Assembly: GCA_002333425.1 (NCBI GenBank)
Contig: DDBL01000098.1
Location: 1 to 7,845, forward strand
Source of the DNA: Leptospiraceae bacterium UBA2033
GTDB taxonomy: Bacteria; Spirochaetota; Leptospiria; Leptospirales; Leptospiraceae
DNA: 7,845 nucleotides
Direction: 5' to 3'
Positions 1 through 5,961 of this stretch are shown here, piece after piece; within the stretch, counting starts at the first letter, position 1; each line of letters starts with the position of its first letter. Position numbers and translations under genes: made by a program. The notes below the pieces were generated by a model. It searched no databases and was not told where the DNA came from. It worked only from the letters and a program-made list of their open reading frames with translations.

Positions 1-1566
1 GATACACCAGGGCACGTAGATTTTAATTACGAAGTTTCTCGTTCTCTCAAAGCTTGCGAAGGAGTTTTGTTAATTGTGGATGCAACGCAAGGAGTGGAAG
101 CACAGACACTTGCGAATTTGTACCTTGCGATGGAAGCAGACTTAAAGATTATCCCTGTAATTAATAAAATAGATTTACCAAGTGCTGACATTCCCAAGTG
201 TATGAAGCTAATAGAGGATAGCCTCGGTTTGGATTCTACGGAAGCAATTTCGATTTCTGCCAAAACTGGGCAGAATGTGCGAGAGGTATTAGAATCCATT
301 TGTAGATTAATACCACCACCAGTGGGTGACGACCAAAAGCCGCTCAAGGCATTGATTTATGATTCTTATTTCGATACCTACATGGGTGTTGTGATTAAAG
401 TAAGAATTGTGGATGGAACCGTCAAAAAGGGCGATCGTATATTTATGATGAGTGGGGGCGGGGATTTCATTGTTACTGATGTGGGGATAAATCGAATTAA
501 CCTCATCTCGCAAGATTTTTTAGGTGCTGGGGATGTTGGATATATTGTCGCTGGAATTAAAAAAGTAGCAGATGCAAGAAGTGGGGATACAGTTACTCAT
601 TTTGATAAACGAGCTAGTGAAGTTGTAATTGGTTACAAAGAAGCAAAACCAATGGTATTCTCAGGACTTTTTCCAATTTACGGAGAACAGTTTGATGAGC
701 TAGTAGAAGCTATCGAAAAATTAAAGTTAAATGATGCTGCTTTAGTGTATGAAAGAGAAAATTCTCTTGCACTTGGTTTTGGATTTCGTGTGGGTTATCT
801 TGGTTTGCTTCACATGGAGATTGTACAGGAGAGACTGGAAAGAGAGTTTAATCTCGAGTTAATCACAACAGCTCCTTCTGTGAAATATCGAATTACAAAT
901 ACCAAGGGAGAAGTTTTTGAAATAGATAATCCTTCTAAGTTTCCAGAACCACAATCTATCGAAATGATGGAAGAACCTTTTGTAAAAGCAACCATCTTTA
1001 CACCCAATGAATATGTGGGTAATATCATGTCATTGGTTATTGAAAAACGTGGAGTTCATCTGGATACAGTTTACTTAGATGAAGACAAAGTTCAGATGAT
1101 GTATGAAATTCCTCTTGCTGAGTTAATATTTGAGTTCTACGATAAATTAAAATCTTATACAAAGGGTTACGCATCATTAGACTACGAACCTGCGGCTTAT
1201 AGACAATCTAACTTAGTGAAACTAGATATTTTAGTAAATGGAGAGCCGGTGGATGCTCTTTCGACTATCGTTCACAAATCCAGGGCTGAATCCAGAGGAA
1301 GAGCGGTGATTGAGAAGTTACGAGAGCTTATCCCCCGCCAACAGTTTTTGATTGCACTCCAAGCAAGTATTGGAGCACGTATTGTTGCAAGAGAAAGCAT
1401 TTCTGCAGTCCGAAAGAACGTAACCGCTAAGTGTTACGGTGGAGATATTTCTCGTAAACGCAAACTTCTTGAGAAACAAAAAGAGGGAAAGAAGAGAATG
1501 AAACAATTTGGCTCCGTGGAAATTCCCCAAGAAGCCTTCTTAGCAGTTCTTAAAACGGGTGACTAG
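1..1566 (+). CDS. lepA: Elongation factor 4 (LepA), 5'-truncated by window edge
   Basis: Translational GTPase that binds the ribosome and is linked to back-translocation and small-subunit assembly; cytosolic and membrane-associated. The frame is open from base 1, so the gene begins upstream; the 521 visible residues plus about 78 missing ones match the usual length of about 600. Visible in order: DTPGH (fragment residues 1-5, the G3 motif with the catalytic His), NKIDLP (55-60, G4), SAKTG (86-90, G5), then EF-G-like domains, and the LepA-specific C-terminal domain with its Lys/Arg-rich end (RKRKLLEKQKEGKKRMKQFG) close to the terminus. The P-loop and switch I lie outside the window. The TTG at 67 lies inside the GTPase domain and is not a start. 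The stop TAG (1564-1566) interlocks with the stop of the convergent gene. Identification is very secure; exact function is known only from the family. Confidence 0.97.
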   Translation, partial: DTPGHVDFNYEVSRSLKACEGVLLIVDATQGVEAQTLANLYLAMEADLKIIPVINKIDLPSADIPKCMKLIEDSLGLDSTEAISISAKTGQNVREVLESICRLIPPPVGDDQKPLKALIYDSYFDTYMGVVIKVRIVDGTVKKGDRIFMMSGGGDFIVTDVGINRINLISQDFLGAGDVGYIVAGIKKVADARSGDTVTHFDKRASEVVIGYKEAKPMVFSGLFPIYGEQFDELVEAIEKLKLNDAALVYERENSLALGFGFRVGYLGLLHMEIVQERLEREFNLELITTAPSVKYRITNTKGEVFEIDNPSKFPEPQSIEMMEEPFVKATIFTPNEYVGNIMSLVIEKRGVHLDTVYLDEDKVQMMYEIPLAELIFEFYDKLKSYTKGYASLDYEPAAYRQSNLVKLDILVNGEPVDALSTIVHKSRAESRGRAVIEKLRELIPRQQFLIALQASIGARIVARESISAVRKNVTAKCYGGDISRKRKLLEKQKEGKKRMKQFGSVEIPQEAFLAVLKTGD

Positions 1567-2357
1567 TTTTGTAGAAAGTCAAACGAATCCATTCCAATGG
1601 TTTTGATTCGTTTTTCTAACTCCGCTTGAAATTCAGGAGGAACTAGACTTTTTCTTTCAAAAGGAATAATCTTTTCATCTTTCAAAATTTTATCTCGAAT
1701 AGATTCGTATCCATTTACAAAAGGAATTTCAATTCGAGAATAAGCACCTTTACCCGACTTACTAATTCGCATTAGCTCTGGTCTGAGTCCTGATTCTTTC
1801 AATATGATAATGGAAAAAGCAAGTCCCATGTTTTTTCCTTGTGGATCTTCTGGATGATCTTTGAAATAATCCAATACATTACTGTAATTCATGGCTTGTT
1901 TTAAATAACCTCTGAGATATTTTTCTTGATCAAGGGTATTTTCTGAAACATTGTAAACTTTTACATTAAGACCAGTCACTTCATGTTCAAAGACCATGTG
2001 GACATACATCTTGTTAGTCTTTAAATAATCTCTATAATTGGCTGAGTTGATTTTGTTGATGCTACTTAAAAAACGAGATTCATTATCTTTAAAAACATTT
2101 TCATCATTTAGGTCTAGGTCATTTTGTTTGTAATAGATATATCGCATATTGGATATACAAGTCCAGTTTACAAGTTCTTGTGTGGTACCAAAAATAGCTG
2201 GAAGTAATTCGATTTTTTCGTAATGATTTAGAATATTGCGCAGTACAATTTCTAGATTTTTAACAAAATTATCAGTGAGAGTATAACAATTCATTGCTAT
2301 CGTTTTCCCATCATGGATTCCATCTAGAATAGTATTCTCTGTTAATTTATTCTTCAT
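1563..2357 (-). CDS. Hypothetical protein, possible degenerate GHKL-type ATPase of spirochaetes
   Basis: A 264-aa soluble protein with no signal peptide or membrane segment. I do not recognise a named function. Its layout resembles a histidine-kinase-like (GHKL) ATP-binding domain without a dimerisation domain: an N-box-like segment ELVNWTCISNM (61-71) keeping the Glu and Asn, a G1-like segment with VYNVSEN (134-140) lacking the usual DxGxG, a G2-like GKNMGLAFSIIIL (174-186), and a closing strand RIEIPF (208-213). From memory, spirochaetes carry single-domain proteins with similar KEL..N and GLGLA..I..LK..G motifs, but this was not checked. The lost DxG glycines suggest weak or no ATPase activity. 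The start is ATG at 2355-2357 with only a weak AGG-type ribosome site. The gene is convergent with lepA (4-nt overlap at CTAG) and divergent from sppA. Coding status is secure; the fold assignment is inference. Confidence 0.75.
   Translation of the reverse strand: MKNKLTENTILDGIHDGKTIAMNCYTLTDNFVKNLEIVLRNILNHYEKIELLPAIFGTTQELVNWTCISNMRYIYYKQNDLDLNDENVFKDNESRFLSSINKINSANYRDYLKTNKMYVHMVFEHEVTGLNVKVYNVSENTLDQEKYLRGYLKQAMNYSNVLDYFKDHPEDPQGKNMGLAFSIIILKESGLRPELMRISKSGKGAYSRIEIPFVNGYESIRDKILKDEKIIPFERKSLVPPEFQAELEKRIKTIGMDSFDFLQN
1581..1615 (+). terminator. Candidate intrinsic terminator of lepA inside the opposing gene
   Basis: A perfect 9-bp inverted repeat, AAACGAATC (1581-1589) and GATTCGTTT (1605-1613), is followed by a run of five T (1611-1615). 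The 15-nt loop can form an extra CCAT/ATGG helix. It starts 15 nt after the lepA stop and the T-run is on the lepA-sense side only, so it fits termination of lepA. It lies wholly within the last codons of the convergent hypothetical gene. The stem is AT-rich, so strength is uncertain. Confidence 0.6.
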
Positions 2358-2387
2358 CCTATCTACCTGACCTAATTGAGTAAGTTT

Positions 2388-2432
2388 TCCCTAAAAGGCA
2401 AAATCATTCAATTAATTTTTTAAAATTAGGGA
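2388..2432. repeat. 7-bp inverted repeat in the divergent promoter region
   Basis: TCCCTAA (2388-2394) and TTAGGGA (2426-2432) are perfect inverted copies 31 bp apart. They lie in the 148-bp AT-rich gap between the divergent hypothetical gene and sppA. The pair could be a looped operator or chance; both promoters must lie in this gap, but I see no convincing -35/-10 pair. Confidence 0.3.
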
Positions 2433-2492
2433 TTAATTCGAGTTAAAATAAATAAAAGTTTCAAAAAGTCTAAGGTCTAAAAGTATACCTCT

Positions 2493-2498
2493 AAAGGA
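2493..2498 (+). promoter_or_regulatory. Ribosome binding site fixing the TTG start of sppA
   Basis: AAAGGA ends 7 nt before TTG at 2506. An in-frame TGA at 2500-2502 excludes any start further upstream, and the first in-frame ATG is about 90 codons downstream, inside the first peptidase domain. The spacing and the hydrophobic N-terminus that follows support TTG as the real start. Confidence 0.75.
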
Positions 2499-2505
2499 CT
2501 GACTC

Positions 2506-4218
2506 TTGTATTATCTACTCTTAATTTTATTTTTTCCATTTCGACTAATCCGTTATTTGTATTTTTTAACCTTTGGGTTTTTTCATCGAGGCAATCATAT
2601 CTTGCTTGAAATTCCTACAAAATTTGCATCCTATCGCAAAACATCCATCGTCGAATGGGTCACAGGGAAAGATTCGGAAGTTCTTTTTTTAGATTTCCTA
2701 AACGATTTGGATTTAATTGCGAAGAGTTCACAAGTAAAAAAAGTTTCTTTTTTTATAAACGCTGACTTAGAATTTGGAATGGCTGAATTATCTAACTTAG
2801 CCTCAATGATAGAGCGTATTAAAGCAAAAGGAATTGAAACAGCAGGCTTTGCTTCGAGTGGTGATATTAAATCTCTCTATTTACTTTCGTTTATGCATAA
2901 ACGATATAGCTCTTCCTCGAGTGAGTTTATGGTTTTACTTCCCGCAGTAGAAAGTTTTTTCTTTGGAAATTTATTTAAAAAACTTGGAGTAAAGGTAGAT
3001 AGTTTTGCTTCTGGTCCATACAAATCTTTTGCGGAAAGTTTTAATCGAAATTCCTTCTCGATTCCCGCGAAAGAAAACCTAACGATGCTTATCCGCTCTA
3101 TTAAAACTCAACTCCTTGATACATTTTATGACAATGCGAAACTAGAAAGTCAGATTCTAAAACGCCCAATACTAACAGCTCCTTATCTAAAAGAGATAGG
3201 ATTTTTAAATGGATTTTTAGAAGAAGAAAACTTTATTGAAAATTATTGTAACAAAGACTACGAAGAGTTAGACGCAACCGCTTCCAATTCAGTAGACAAA
3301 GAGGTAACTCTTTTAGATGTAAAATTCTTTCACAAAAAGAAAAAGTTTCAGTTTTTTCCAAACAAAAAGAAAAAAATTGTTATTCTTCCACTGAAAGGAA
3401 ATATCGGAATGGGAAAAAAAGAAGAGGATGAAATGAAATCTGATGCCATTCACGCCTATCCAGTATTAGCTGCATTAAAGAGTCTAAGAGAGGATAAGTC
3501 TATTAAGGGAGTGATTCTCGAAATAGACTCTCCCGGTGGATCAGCATTTGCGTCTGAACTAATTTACCAAGAAATTCTTAAACTCAAGAAAAAAGTCAAA
3601 GTATATGCTTATTTCCAAAATGTAGCAGCCTCTGGCGGTTACTATATAGCATCCGCTTGTGATAAAATTATTTCAAATCCACTTTGTATTACAGGCTCTA
3701 TTGGAACTGTAATGATTCGACCTAATCTAAAAAAACTTTACAACGACTATGGAATTTCCAAACAACGAATAGAATTTTATCCACTTAGAGAAATTTTTTC
3801 CGAATACGGACAATTATCCTCTGAGTCAAAAGAATTTTTAACAGAAGAAATTGCGAGAGTGAACGGACAGTTTTATGAAAGAGTAATGTTATCTCGTAAA
3901 AAAACGTTGAAGGAATTAGAAACACTAGCACAAGGAAGAGTTTTTACAGGTAAAAGTTTTTTAGCAAGTAACATGGTTGATTCTACTCAATCTTTTTTAG
4001 AGACAGTAGAAGAATTAAAGAAAGACTTGGGGCTAGATCAAGTTCTAATTCAATATCTACCTTCTATTTACAGCTTTAAATCTATGATCCGTGAATTTCG
4101 ATTTGGACTTTCTTTAGTATTAAATCCCAAATTGATTCTAAAGACAATGAATCGTGATTCAGGGATTCAATTGAAAAGTGAATTGGCGGAGCTAATCGTT
4201 AGTAACCTTGTGAAATAG
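2506..4218 (+). CDS. sppA: Signal peptide peptidase SppA, long (tandem S49) type
   Basis: Inner-membrane serine protease that degrades signal peptides released after secretion. It is 570 aa, in the size range of the long (67K) type with two S49 domains. An N-terminal anchor covers about residues 2-24, following a TTG start. The catalytic Lys is most likely K173 in SGPYKSFAESFNR (first domain), and the nucleophile Ser is S376 in NVAASGGYY (second domain). The conserved SPGGS (342-346) and TGSIG (396-400) flank it, so the Lys/Ser dyad split between domains is intact. A Lys-rich linker (K277-280, K287-290) joins the two halves. The gene is divergent from the upstream hypothetical gene and convergent with galM. 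Its stop at 4216-4218 is followed after 9 nt by an inserted palindromic element. Family assignment is secure. Confidence 0.94.
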   Translation: MYYLLLILFFPFRLIRYLYFLTFGFFHRGNHILLEIPTKFASYRKTSIVEWVTGKDSEVLFLDFLNDLDLIAKSSQVKKVSFFINADLEFGMAELSNLASMIERIKAKGIETAGFASSGDIKSLYLLSFMHKRYSSSSSEFMVLLPAVESFFFGNLFKKLGVKVDSFASGPYKSFAESFNRNSFSIPAKENLTMLIRSIKTQLLDTFYDNAKLESQILKRPILTAPYLKEIGFLNGFLEEENFIENYCNKDYEELDATASNSVDKEVTLLDVKFFHKKKKFQFFPNKKKKIVILPLKGNIGMGKKEEDEMKSDAIHAYPVLAALKSLREDKSIKGVILEIDSPGGSAFASELIYQEILKLKKKVKVYAYFQNVAASGGYYIASACDKIISNPLCITGSIGTVMIRPNLKKLYNDYGISKQRIEFYPLREIFSEYGQLSSESKEFLTEEIARVNGQFYERVMLSRKKTLKELETLAQGRVFTGKSFLASNMVDSTQSFLETVEELKKDLGLDQVLIQYLPSIYSFKSMIREFRFGLSLVLNPKLILKTMNRDSGIQLKSELAELIVSNLVK

Positions 4219-4249
4219 AGATTATTCGTAACTATTCAGTGTATTTTGC

Positions 4250-4281
4250 CACAGAGGCACAGAGGCACAAAGACACTGAGA
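4250..4281 (+). repeat. Left arm: four tandem CACNGAGN-type octamers
   Basis: Four head-to-tail 8-bp units: CACAGAGG (4250-4257), CACAGAGG (4258-4265), CACAAAGA (4266-4273), CACTGAGA (4274-4281). They are more GC-rich than the surroundings. Similar CACAGAG arrays are, from general knowledge, dispersed in many bacterial genomes. Confidence 0.8.
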
Positions 4282-4432
4282 GCCTTGGGAATTTCTCTTT
4301 GTTTATTTAGGTGAATCAATTTAAAGAGAAACAGGAATTAAATTTGGATTGGATTTTTCATGTTAGCGGAACAAACATAAGCTTGAAATTAGAAAATAAG
4401 CATTATTTTGTTAAATCAACTTTCTTGAAATT

Positions 4433-4456
4433 CCTCTGTGACTCCGTGCCTCGGTG
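4433..4456 (-). repeat. Right arm: three inverted octamers of the same family
   Basis: Read on the minus strand the units are CACCGAGG (4449-4456), CACGGAGT (4441-4448) and CACAGAGG (4433-4440). They are inverted relative to the left arm and one unit shorter, so the arms can pair into a long imperfect hairpin. Confidence 0.8.
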
Positions 4457-4483
4457 GCAATCTTTTATGCTAAGTAGTTACTA

Positions 4484-5383
4484 TTATTCTATTGTAATGA
4501 TTTCTATTATAAATTCACCAAATGTATGCTCGTCCGGGGCTAATCTTTGTAATCCGGAGTTTTGAATAAAAAACGCATTACCTGTCGCACTCATTGGTTC
4601 AATAGCAATAGAACTTCTAGCTTCAGGAGTATATACTTGAAAGTAGGGAAGGGGGAGTTTTGAATCCTTTGAGACTCGAACTTGTAGTAAGGTATTTTCT
4701 TTTTTGTCGATGATTCCAAAGAATAAATCTTTTTCAGATCCAGTTAATAAATGATCTAGTTTTAATTTTCCGATTGGTTTGTTTTGATTTATGATTTCGG
4801 TGATATTACGTTTTTCTAAATTTTGGTTCGGTAGAAAATTAGCGGTTAATGGTATGTAATCCGTAAGGTTTGTATAAATTTCACAATTTTCTAGATTTGT
4901 ATTTAGTCGTAAATAAGGATGATATCCATAAGCAAACTCTTGAATGTCATTTGTAGTGTTGTAAAAATCTGTGCGAATTCGTAGGGAATTTTCTTCTAAT
5001 GTAAAAGATTCAGTAAAATGCGCAAAATTACTGTTTACCTCGATAGGTTCTAGTTTTACAAAATTCTTTTTGATTTCGATTACTTTTCTGGATTTATTAA
5101 AAAAGAGTCCGTGAATCGGATGAAATTCTGGATTTGTTGCTAATGGTTCGATGGAAATTTGTTTTTCCTCTACATTAATTTGATTTTTTTCTAATCTATT
5201 GACCCAAGGGTACATTAAAAAATTTCCAGATAGGAAAAAATTACCTTCCTTGTTAAAGGGTAGGATAACAGATATTAGTCTTTCAGAAGAATTATTTTTG
5301 AGCATTAATTCTTCTATTTGTCCACCTTTTTCTAGATTTAGTTTTAGTCGTGAATTATGATTTTCTAAAAGTACGTTTTGCAT
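4484..5383 (-). CDS. Aldose 1-epimerase family protein (GalM-like mutarotase)
   Basis: Predicted to interconvert alpha and beta anomers of an aldose in the cytosol; the real sugar cannot be read from sequence. It is 299 aa, normal for the family, without a signal peptide. Family landmarks in order: YPWVNR (58-63), HPIHG (88-92) with the first His pair, GYHPYL (153-158) with the probable catalytic acid H155, LDH (209-211) near the sugar site, and VYTPEARSSIAIEPMSATGNAF in two parts (250-257 and 258-271) with the probable catalytic base E262. The start is ATG at 5381-5383, preceded on its strand by GGAAAAG as a plausible ribosome site. The stop codon lies inside the right copy of the putative target-site duplication, so the reading frame survived that insertion. 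The gene stands alone; no galactose genes are nearby, so the galM symbol is withheld. Confidence 0.88.
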   Translation of the reverse strand: MQNVLLENHNSRLKLNLEKGGQIEELMLKNNSSERLISVILPFNKEGNFFLSGNFLMYPWVNRLEKNQINVEEKQISIEPLATNPEFHPIHGLFFNKSRKVIEIKKNFVKLEPIEVNSNFAHFTESFTLEENSLRIRTDFYNTTNDIQEFAYGYHPYLRLNTNLENCEIYTNLTDYIPLTANFLPNQNLEKRNITEIINQNKPIGKLKLDHLLTGSEKDLFFGIIDKKENTLLQVRVSKDSKLPLPYFQVYTPEARSSIAIEPMSATGNAFFIQNSGLQRLAPDEHTFGEFIIEIITIE

Positions 5384-5637
5384 AAAATCTTTTCCATTTG
5401 ATTATGGATATTTTTTAGCGTTTGGTATTAGAATATATTTTCAATACAAAAAAGTGAAATAGATGTAAAAACGGAGCCCAAAAGATAATTCTATTCCCAA
5501 ATGCCAAAAGAAGTTCCCATTCGTTTTAAAACAGCCTTGTTATCTCTAGTTATTACGTTTGGGAAGACCAAATTTGGCTTTTTAGAAAGAAGGTTCGAAA
5601 TAAACAAATGCGATATTTTCGACTTTCAAATGTAAAT

Positions 5638-5672
5638 GGCTAAATTTTTTAAAAAAAGTTTAACGCCTTTTT
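5638..5672 (+). terminator. Possible AT-rich intrinsic terminator or hairpin
   Basis: GGC-TAAA-TTTTTT (5638-5650) can pair with AAAAAAA-G-TTTA-AC-GCC (5651-5667), with small bulges, followed by five T (5668-5672). On the + strand this looks like a weak terminator, although no annotated + strand gene lies upstream. It may equally be an AT-rich regulatory repeat. Confidence 0.35.
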
Positions 5673-5689
5673 CGGAAAGTCTCCGAAAA
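5669..5689. repeat. Perfect 8-bp inverted repeat
   Basis: TTTTCGGA (5669-5676) and TCCGAAAA (5682-5689) are separated by 5 nt. Symmetric, with a GC-containing core, and not followed by a T-run on either strand, so an operator-type site or a cruciform fits better than a terminator. Confidence 0.55.
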
Positions 5690-5701
5690 TACAATTAGAT
5701 C

Positions 5702-5732
5702 GAAAAATTTTTATTTTTTATAAAAATTTTTC
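5702..5732. repeat. Perfect 13-bp AT-rich inverted repeat
   Basis: GAAAAATTTTTAT (5702-5714) and ATAAAAATTTTTC (5720-5732) are exact inverted copies around a 5-T spacer. The A-tracts could bend DNA or extrude a cruciform about 85 bp upstream of the candidate flaB promoter. Confidence 0.65.
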
Positions 5733-5814
5733 ACTTATCAATATGCCTCGAATTTAAGCGATTTTTATTCGAAAAATTGCATATTTCCTCAAAAACACCC
5801 TATTTTCCGCAAAT

Positions 5815-5841
5815 TAATTGTAAGTAAAGATTCTCCGATAC
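5815..5841 (+). promoter_or_regulatory. Candidate sigma-28 (FliA) promoter of flaB
   Basis: TAAT (5815-5818), 15 nt, then TCCGATAC (5834-5841) compares with the flagellar consensus TAAA-N15-GCCGATAA at 3 of 4 and 6 of 8 positions with exact spacing. Start of transcription would be near 5848, giving a leader of about 100 nt. A vegetative reading (TTGTAA at 5818-5823, N17, CATTAT at 5841-5846) overlaps it and cannot be excluded. Confidence 0.5.
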
Positions 5842-5897
5842 ATTATTTACAAAAATAAATAAAATCAGACACAAAATTCACACAAAGAAAACAAATT

Positions 5898-5921
5898 ACT
5901 GTGGGCAAGGATGCTTACAGT
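5898..5921 (+). promoter_or_regulatory. flaB leader hairpin 1 with GGA loop: predicted CsrA site
   Basis: In RNA, ACTGTGGGCA (5898-5907) pairs with TGCTTACAGT (5912-5921), 10 bp including two G-U pairs, leaving AGGA at the tip. Counted from the C5906-G5913 pair the loop is AAGGAU. The core CAAGGAUG (5906-5913) matches the CARGGAUG part of the known in-vitro-selected CsrA ligand. CsrA binding is inference. Confidence 0.55.
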
Positions 5922-5923
5922 GC

Positions 5924-5961
5924 TTGTGATCAGTTTCAAGGAGGAAACTTATGATCATCAA
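5924..5961 (+). promoter_or_regulatory. flaB leader hairpin 2 with Shine-Dalgarno in hexaloop: predicted CsrA site
   Basis: GTTTC (5933-5937) pairs with GAAAC (5944-5948), leaving the hexaloop AAGGAG. The stem extends outward through TGATCA (5927-5932) with TGATCA (5952-5957) across a TTA bulge, and TTG (5924-5926) with CAA (5959-5961). The ribosome site AAGGAGG (5938-5944) lies in the loop and the AUG (5951-5953) at the bulge. The site would be accessible to a GGA-loop binder and partly hidden from the ribosome. Confidence 0.6.
5938..5944 (+). promoter_or_regulatory. Very strong flaB Shine-Dalgarno AAGGAGG
   Basis: AAGGAGG with a 6-nt spacer to ATG at 5951 is the best ribosome site in the window and fits a highly expressed gene. 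It fixes the flaB start and overlaps a predicted CsrA-type loop. Confidence 0.95.

Larger units (their letters stand above)
4221..4489. mobile_element. MITE-like palindromic element with 7-bp flanking direct repeat
   Basis: The element core is about 4228-4481. Its ends are inverted copies: GTAACTA at 4228-4234 and, inverted, at 4475-4481. Moving inward, each arm has a similar 18-21 nt spacer, TTGC, a series of CACNGAGN octamers, and GGAATTTC (4288-4295; inverted at 4427-4434). The middle (about 4296-4426) is AT-rich with no credible gene. ATTATTC occurs at 4221-4227, directly against the left end, and at 4483-4489, one base beyond the right end, as expected of a target-site duplication. No transposase is present, so the element would need one supplied in trans. 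Boundaries are inferred from symmetry; the terminal repeat is imperfect. It may also act as a bidirectional terminator for sppA and galM. Confidence 0.7.
5384..5950. other. 567-bp non-coding region between galM-like gene and flaB
   Basis: Very AT-rich region divergent between the two genes. It holds, left to right: the galM-like ribosome site; a perfect 10-bp palindrome CCAAATTTGG (5568-5577); three adjacent hairpin-forming repeats (5638-5732); a direct repeat TCGAAAAATT (5700-5709 and 5769-5778); a candidate sigma-28 promoter (5815-5841); and the structured flaB leader (5898-5961). I find no convincing gene in it. The length is large for a Leptospira-like intergenic gap and suggests dense regulation or an unannotated RNA. 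Confidence 0.7.

Noticed and set aside
27..1530. Several 68-106 codon minus-strand frames opposite lepA
   Set aside because: Shadows of a strongly conserved gene, with no ribosome sites or known domains.
4250..4281. Tandem short repeats considered as a CRISPR array
   Set aside because: Units are 8 bp and contiguous without spacers, and no cas gene is present.
4311..4565. An 84-codon + strand frame starting GTG across the palindromic element
   Set aside because: It has no ribosome site, is made largely of the element and its octamer arm, and runs into the end of the galM-like gene on the other strand.
5501..5635. A 44-codon + strand frame in the flaB upstream region, followed by a hairpin plus T5
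   Set aside because: No Shine-Dalgarno within range and no recognisable family; short open frames are common by chance. Kept only as a reason to look for transcripts here.
5924..5961. Riboswitch in the flaB leader
   Set aside because: The region is too short for a known ligand-binding fold; the GGA loops point to a protein-binding site instead.
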